Shown piece after piece: positions 58,605-64,000 of a stretch of 64,000 nt of DNA. Made by a program: the position numbers and the translations under genes. The notes beneath the pieces are model-generated. The model saw nothing but the letters and a program-made list of their open reading frames with translations, did no database searches and had not been told where the DNA came from. Where the stretch lies: positions 62,001-126,000 of the forward strand of contig JBDOQK010000030.1 in assembly GCA_040437565.1 (NCBI GenBank), given 5' to 3'. This DNA comes from Albugo candida (Eukaryota; Oomycota; Peronosporomycetes; Albuginales). Numbering within the stretch: the stretch's first letter is position 1; each line of letters opens with the position of its first letter.

Positions 58605-59431
58605 TTAAGCCGTGAGGCAGTTCATGTCAATCAGGATTAAATTTGGTACGCATCGGTGAGAACGGTACTTTTTGACGGCATATTGCGCAGCTTTACCACT
58701 TAATCCTTTGCGGTAGATATCCATACACTGCTGAGATTTTTGATAGTAGTTCATTATCTCGGTCAAACTGACCGAATCCAATGCTTTTAACACCACGTCC
58801 TATAGTCCAGTCCATGAATAATTGCAGTGTTTCCGTGCGTACCGCTTGGCAGAGCCCCAAAAGTTCTCAATGAAGTTGGGTTCACAATGAAATTTTGGAT
58901 AAAGTATTATCATGTGGCCGGCACCAACAATAAGCTCTTCTAACATGCATTTCTGGCGAAGAAAGTCCGGTTTTTTTGCCATGATTTTTCTGGCACAGCA
59001 TTCCAGTTCGGTTGTAGGACACTTCACGCGACAGTCAAGTGTAAGTCCTGCGCGCCAAAGTCCTCATTCTTCAAGGTCAAGTTTGATACCCTTTGCCTTG
59101 CCACGAAGTTTTTCAATTGCATGATCTTCTGGAAAAACCAATTCCTGNNNNNNNNNNNNNNNNNNNNNNNNNNNNNNNNNNNNNNNNNNNNNNNNNNNNN
59201 NNNNNNNNNNNNNNNNNNNNNNNNNNNNNNNNNNNNNNNNNNNNNNNCTTCGACTGACGCAGAGACCCGTCTTTCATAGAAGTTCCGGCCCATGTTCGTT
59301 TTTATTGATCTAGAAAAGTAAATCCCTCTTCCTGCTGCATCTGAGATAAAGGAATTTTCCGCTTTCTTCGTTTTTTCTATTTGGAGTAGTCGAAATATCC
59401 GAGTAGCCTGCTTCACGCGCATGTGCTGCAT
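58605..59431 (-). mobile_element. DDE transposase gene, copy 1 (C-terminal and central part), decayed DNA transposon
   Basis: Minus-strand frames show a transposase type common in fungi and oomycetes. Its marks are LVFPEDHA, KGIKLDLEE, CCARKIMAKKPDF, LRQKCMLEE, YPKFHCEPNFIENFWGSAKRYAR and, after one in-frame stop at the end of the segment reaching 58800, VLKALDSVSLTEI followed by MDIYRKGLSGKAAQYAVKKYRSHR. The PKFHCE-NFIE block holds the likely catalytic Glu. At least one more stop lies near 59040, and a 100-N gap (59148-59247) removes part of the centre. The N-terminal part continues at 59413-60100. The family is DDE, possibly in the Tc1/mariner assemblage; the exact superfamily is uncertain. 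Confidence 0.75.
59148..59247. other. Assembly gap (100 N) inside the transposase
   Basis: This is a run of exactly 100 N. Confidence 0.95.
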
Positions 59432-59778
59432 TGTTCTTCCCGATTGGCTTTCGATTTAGTTTTTTTCAGATTCTCAGCTGCCAAATTGATATCAGCTTTG
59501 GTCCCCTCAGTACCCTCGTCTTCATTGGATTCATCATCCAAGTCTGCATCATTTTCGTTAATCACGTCCACTTCAGCATCAGCTGTAAACATTGATGTCA
59601 GTGTCCAGTATTCAGTGAGCGGTTTGGTGCCTCTTGCAGCATCCTTCAGCACCGCCTTCTTGCGCCTTTTTGTGCGGGACGAATTTCTCAGATACCGAGC
59701 TGTTCGGTTTCTCTCCTTGGTTAGCACTGGAAGGGCAAGAACACGATATCGCCGTATCGAATCTGTTTAAGTCGGAAT

Positions 59779-59811
<33 letters not shown>

Positions 59812-60102
59812 GCAATATTCCACAGTGTTTAATATCGGTCAGGCTTGGTTGCACACGTCTGGATCTTGAAATGGTGGACATTTTCAGTGGACGACTCGAC
59901 ATTATAATCGTCGTCGCTCAATAGCAACTCTCTCAATATTCCCAACAATCATGTCATCATCTTTCACTTCATTTTCGTTCTCCATCTGGGATTCATTTTT
60001 ACTGCAGGCGCTGCTACTTTCAAATTAATGCACGTCATGTAATTCAATCTTCTGCTTCTTGTCCTCTGCAGCATATATTGAAGCCATGTGCAAGTGTGTC
60101 CT
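59413..60102 (-). mobile_element. N-terminal part of DDE transposon copy 1, with an insertion
   Basis: Minus-strand sequence from MASIYAAEDKKQK (~60084) through RYLRNSSRTKRRKKAVLKDAARGTKPL to an acidic stretch aligns with copy 2 (60741-61040). Copy 1 has about 189 extra bases (59739-59927) that carry an rRNA fragment. The basic N-terminus with RTKRRKK is usual for this transposase type. Confidence 0.65.
59739..59927. repeat. Insertion containing a 43-base LSU rRNA fragment
   Basis: Bases 59769-59811 match a universally conserved segment of eukaryotic 25S/28S rRNA (the segment containing CTAAGGAGTGTGTAACAACT) in the sense orientation, from memory with no mismatch. The rest of the 189-base insertion is not rRNA that I recognise. 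The insertion is absent from the second transposon copy and is flanked by gcaa on both sides (59735-59738, 59924-59927). This is an rRNA-derived pseudogene piece, not a functional rRNA. Confidence 0.7.
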
Positions 60103-60640
60103 CATAGGAAAAGATTGAAAGCGTCGCTAAGTTTGTTGTGAGTGATTTCCTCGACTTATTGGCGCTTTATTCAGCAATGAGACTGGCAAACGCGCAGAAG
60201 TAACTGAACTTACAATGGCACGTGCAAGTACCCTGGTGAACCAGCATTATAGCCGACACTATGTATTTACTATCCGACCTTTGCTGTGTCCATAATCCTG
60301 CGTATCTCTTGACTTCATTCCCATGTTTATAGCTGCCTGCCGGATCAATGGGTCGGTATTTTGCTTATAGGGGAAACAAGGATCGTCTCGTTGAGCTCTT
60401 TGACAGCTTGGCTACAGTTATTGTATATCCCTTTGATTATCCGCTTCAGTCGATACCAGTCAAGTAACTCTGTGTCTCTTGTTATACACAAAGTAATCAC
60501 TGAATACTGTGAAGGATTTATCTAAAACCAGCTAATGATCCCAACTCCTGCATTTAGAGACCAATAATCACTCACCCTGTATCATATCTCTCGCTACTGA
60601 TTCGATTCGACGTAATACAAGATCTTCGTTCTTGTTCCAT
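60103..60640. repeat. ~540-base repeat, copy A
   Basis: This stretch matches the reverse complement of 62454-62991 over about 538 bases with few differences. One end is exact (CATAGGAAAAG), and it begins where the transposon copy ends. The other end runs into a gap. No coding capacity, tRNA head or inverted terminal repeat is evident. Confidence 0.85.
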
Positions 60641-60740
60641 NNNNNNNNNNNNNNNNNNNNNNNNNNNNNNNNNNNNNNNNNNNNNNNNNNNNNNNNNNNN
60701 NNNNNNNNNNNNNNNNNNNNNNNNNNNNNNNNNNNNNNNN
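60641..60740. other. Assembly gap (100 N)
   Basis: This is a run of exactly 100 N between repeat A and transposon copy 2. Confidence 0.95.
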
Positions 60741-61040
60741 GTCAACGGTTTGGTGCGTCTCACAGCATCCTTCAGCACCGCCTTCTTGCACCTTTGTGTG
60801 CGTGACAAATTTCCCAGATACCGCAATGGTCTGTTGCTCTCGTTGGTTAGCACTGGAAGGACAGCTCTCTCAATATTCCCAACAATCATGTCATCATCTT
60901 TCACTTAATTTTCGTTCTCCATCTGGGATTCATTTTTACTGCAAGCGCTGCCACTTTCAAATTAATGCACGTCATGTACTTCAATCTTCTGCTTCTTGTC
61001 CTCTGCAGCATATATTGAAGCCATGTGCAAGTGTTTCCTC
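60741..61040 (-). mobile_element. DDE transposon copy 2, N-terminal fragment
   Basis: It aligns with 59618-60102 but lacks the rRNA-bearing insertion. Minus-strand peptides are MASIYAAEDKKQKIEVHDVH, then after stops VKDDDMIVGNIERAVLPVL and RYLGNLSRTQRCKKAVLKDA. The rest is lost in the gap. Confidence 0.65.
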
Positions 61041-62453
61041 TGTTTTTTAAGACGTGGCATGCTTGATTTGGGGAGCTATAAGTGCAAAAAAACTACGGAG
61101 GGTGTTATGAACTTCTGAAGCGATATGGCGATTGATTAACCTACCTACATACACTACTCCTGATTGGCTAAGTATAGGCTGCATGAAATTAAAATTTTGA
61201 AATTTGGCCGCATAAATAGGGGAGGGGTCTCTGTTATAAGTGTCTTGCAATATACGGTAGCTCTTTCGCAACTTCTCTTGACGCATTTTTGTTTTCGTGG
61301 ATTTCCCTACGAAATACGGTACACTATGCAGCCAAAATGAGGATGAAGTGAAGTATATTTGTTGTTGCTTGATAGAAAATACACCAAGCGAAAATTGATC
61401 GGCTTTCTGCATACAACAACAACAACCATGATACCGTTCAGTACTTGGCAATTACAGAAAAAATATATACAGGATTGAAAGTTCGTTTTACAAACTAAAT
61501 TCATCTTTAATTTGTTAGTTAGTCTTACTTGCATACGGTCTGAATCAATCGCGTTGCAAACAACAATATTATACTTGAATATTACAACATATTATTTGTT
61601 ACAAGACCCACGCAGTCATGTTGTGTGTCTTGTCAAGAGTACTATTCATCGAGACTTGAAATCGCAAGAAGGATGAGTAGGACACCAATAAATGATGCAA
61701 AATATGATTGTCGGCAATGCTATAGGTAGAGCAGCAATAAGCGAAATATGTGGCCATATATCTCCCATGTTGTACTCATGCTGTGTCTTCTATGCAAATA
61801 GGTATCAAACTATTTGAAAAGGTGCTCTTCTCCTGCAGACGCAGCTAATCACTCGATGCATGTTTGAAGCGGGGTTTTGGCGCAGCCATTGATTCAAAAT
61901 AACTATACCGCATAGGCCAGCCGGATCATGACTAGAAGATATCAGGTATGTAAGACACGATTGACTGTATCTAGCGGAATATTTATTGTAGCTATTTGTA
62001 TCCCAAAAAAAGAAGCATCATTTGCTCGAATACATCTAATTGAATAACCATAATTTACATCACACATACGCAATATGTCTTGGCGGTGCTTCTGCCTTGA
62101 GCTTGGCATCAGGGATGCTTCGAGCTTTTAGCGTATGTATATAAAAAAACAGTGAGTTTGATTAAATCGAGAGATCAGTGTAAGCATAGCTATTTTGAGA
62201 ATAATAGTTCCCGAAACAAGGATGTCTTTAATGCAAGACAGAAAACTTGAGTAGCTCTCGCACGTCAGGATTTGCCCATGGCAGTACAATGCTCTTGAAT
62301 AGTACGATATCATAAACATACGCTGAAACATTAATTGAAGAGAGAAACTGACGATAGTTTCTAAATAGATGCTACAATGGTCATAGAAAAGAATACATCT
62401 TAATAAATGCGATGATGTGAAAACAATGGATGACTAAAACGAATGCGTCCTGA
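61041..62453. other. Intergenic AT-rich DNA
   Basis: Only short frames are present, and I recognise no gene or repeat. Confidence 0.45.
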
Positions 62454-62991
62454 ATGGAACAAGAACGAAGATCTTGTATTACGTCAAATCGAATCAATAG
62501 CGAGAGATATGATACAGGATGAGTGATTATTGGTCTCTAAATGCAGGAGTTGGGATCATTAGCTGGTTTTAGATAAATCCTTCATAGTATTCAGTGATGA
62601 ATTTGAGTATAACAAGAGACACAGAGTTACTTGACTGGTATCGACTGAAGCGGATAATCAAAGGGATATACAATAACTGTAGCCAAGCTGTCAAAGAGCT
62701 CAATGAGACGATCCTAGTTTCCCCTGAAAGCAAAATACCGACCCATTGATCCGGCAGGCAGCTATAATCATGGGAATGAAGTCAAGAGATACGCAGGATT
62801 ATGGACACAGGAAAGGTCGGATAGTAAATAGATAGTGTCGGCTATAATGCTGGTTCACCAGGGTCATTGCACGTGCCATTGTAAGTTCAGTTACTTCTGC
62901 GCGTTTGCCAGTCTCGTTGCTGAATAAAGCGCCAATAAGTCGAGGAAATCACTCACAACGAACTTAGCGACGCTTTCAATCTTTTCCTATG
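62454..62991. repeat. ~540-base repeat, copy B (inverted relative to A)
   Basis: This is the reverse complement of 60103-60640, 1.8 kb away and complete at both ends. Both copies are non-coding as far as I can see. Confidence 0.85.
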
Positions 62992-64000
62992 CTTTTTTGA
63001 ACAATTCCAGCTGTAACAGAGCTGATAATCAAGAACTTTGCCTCAACAAATAAATTCAAGCACCGATAGAGCATCTGCAAAACCATTGACCACAATGTCA
63101 CGATTTTGATCATGGCGAACGGAATGCATAACTCATTATTCAATTCTGCTGTATTACCTCCCCGTCCTACAAAAGAGATATCAACACAAGAGCTACTACG
63201 TCAATCCTGTCATATGGATTACAGCACACCTACGTACACCATACTGAGAAAAAAGGATCTGTACTTTTGTCCTAAATCGTGGACCGGCGCTATGTACATA
63301 AGTTTCCCGTTCGATTGGGTGTGGCCGAGCCGTGTTTCTTTTTTAAGGGGTAATCATTTATTGTTGTAGCGATGAATAGATTCCGGAAACAAGATGGGCA
63401 TCTTACGTATCTGATAGGTGCAAAATTTGGAATGGATTGAAGTAATCATCTAGGACCACGATATCTCCGACTTGTCTTATATAATCCAAGGAGCCGACCG
63501 AGTAAAGGCCAATTGAAGTTTGGTTTTTAATGTGCTTGCAAACGGCAGCTATCAGATGATAGTTAATCTTTCGTGGGTGGCGATACTCTATATCAAGCTC
63601 TAAATGATGGCGTTGTATATACACAACTTTGAGTGGTGATTATTCCAAAATGCTACTGACAAAACGCTGTCCCAAACTCGGTGGAAATATCTTTTTTGGG
63701 TTGAACTTCTTGTTGAAGGAGTATGCTGATGTAAGACTCGAGACGCCAATGATATCAAGATAACGATTTTGTAGCAGGCTTCACTAACAGCCACGCACTA
63801 CCTGGTAAATGGCTAGCCATTGCGGTACTATATTTAACGCCTGTACGAAACAGTCGGGAGGAAGGCATTGCATAGCTGTTCGTTGAATTTATGTACTGTT
63901 GTACATCACTTGTACACATTACCTTATATCATATAATAAGATGCATGTTTATCGGTCATGGATGATTCCTACTTCAGCGTAGCCGCTGTCCTGATGATTC
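62992..64000. other. Intergenic DNA to the window end
   Basis: A plus frame at 63106-63369 (87 residues) and a minus frame at 63624-63403 (73 residues, with VVLDDYFNPFQILHL) look protein-like but match no family I know. They may be relics. Confidence 0.35.

Overview
The window is nuclear DNA of a compact-gene eukaryote, most probably an oomycete (stramenopile). The evidence is: short introns (48-67 nt) with variable GT donors, genes separated by tens of bases, an oomycete-style bZIP factor, a polycystin-type channel, a mitochondrial GatB, and gene islands set between old Copia/Gypsy elements. Base composition and gene density recall white rusts (Albugo) or downy mildews, but the genus cannot be fixed from this sequence. 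There are seven 100-N assembly gaps.

Layout. 1.0-1.6 kb: intergenic DNA, then a tRNA-Ser(UGA). 1.6-8.7 kb: first gene island, with an ECH1-type dienoyl-CoA isomerase (-), RAD54 (-) and a head-to-head ATRX/ARIP4-like SNF2 ATPase (+) whose first ATG overlaps that of RAD54. 8.7-11.3 kb: decayed DNA, including one copy of an unidentified coding-like repeat whose partner lies at 52.4-53.4 kb. 11.3-17.8 kb: an old Ty3/Gypsy element carrying a hAT-like MITE and a tRNA-derived SINE. 20.1-25.7 kb: a Copia element carrying a LINE fragment flanked by a 15-bp target duplication. 27.5-37.0 kb: a second Copia element split by a third, antisense Copia element. 37.1-51.5 kb: second gene island, with a PH-like/tandem-BRCT protein (+), a bZIP factor (+), and then four minus-strand genes packed within 8.7 kb: GatB, a polycystin-like channel with two RyR domains, an MFS sugar transporter (7 exons) and RNASEH2C (3 exons). 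51.5-64 kb: repeat-rich DNA with a Copia gag relic, SINEs in both orientations, two copies of a DDE transposon (one holding an insertion with a 43-base LSU rRNA fragment) and a ~540-bp repeat in inverted orientation.

Functional links. RAD54 (homologous recombination), the ARIP4-like remodeller, RNASEH2C (ribonucleotide removal) and the tandem-BRCT protein are all genome-maintenance type genes. Nothing shows that they act together beyond the shared start region of the RAD54/ARIP4-like pair. I reconstructed the exons of RAD54, the ARIP4-like gene, RNASEH2C, the transporter and GatB by hand. In each, exon lengths keep frame and the joined protein follows the family. One GatB intron boundary stays ambiguous.

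I found no CRISPR array, bacterial operon or clearly new defence-type system. The items most worth a second look are the channel-RyR fusion, the shared-start SNF2 pair with its twin Cys motif, the rRNA-bearing insertion, the hAT-like minisatellite MITE, and the unidentified 43-kb-apart repeat pair.
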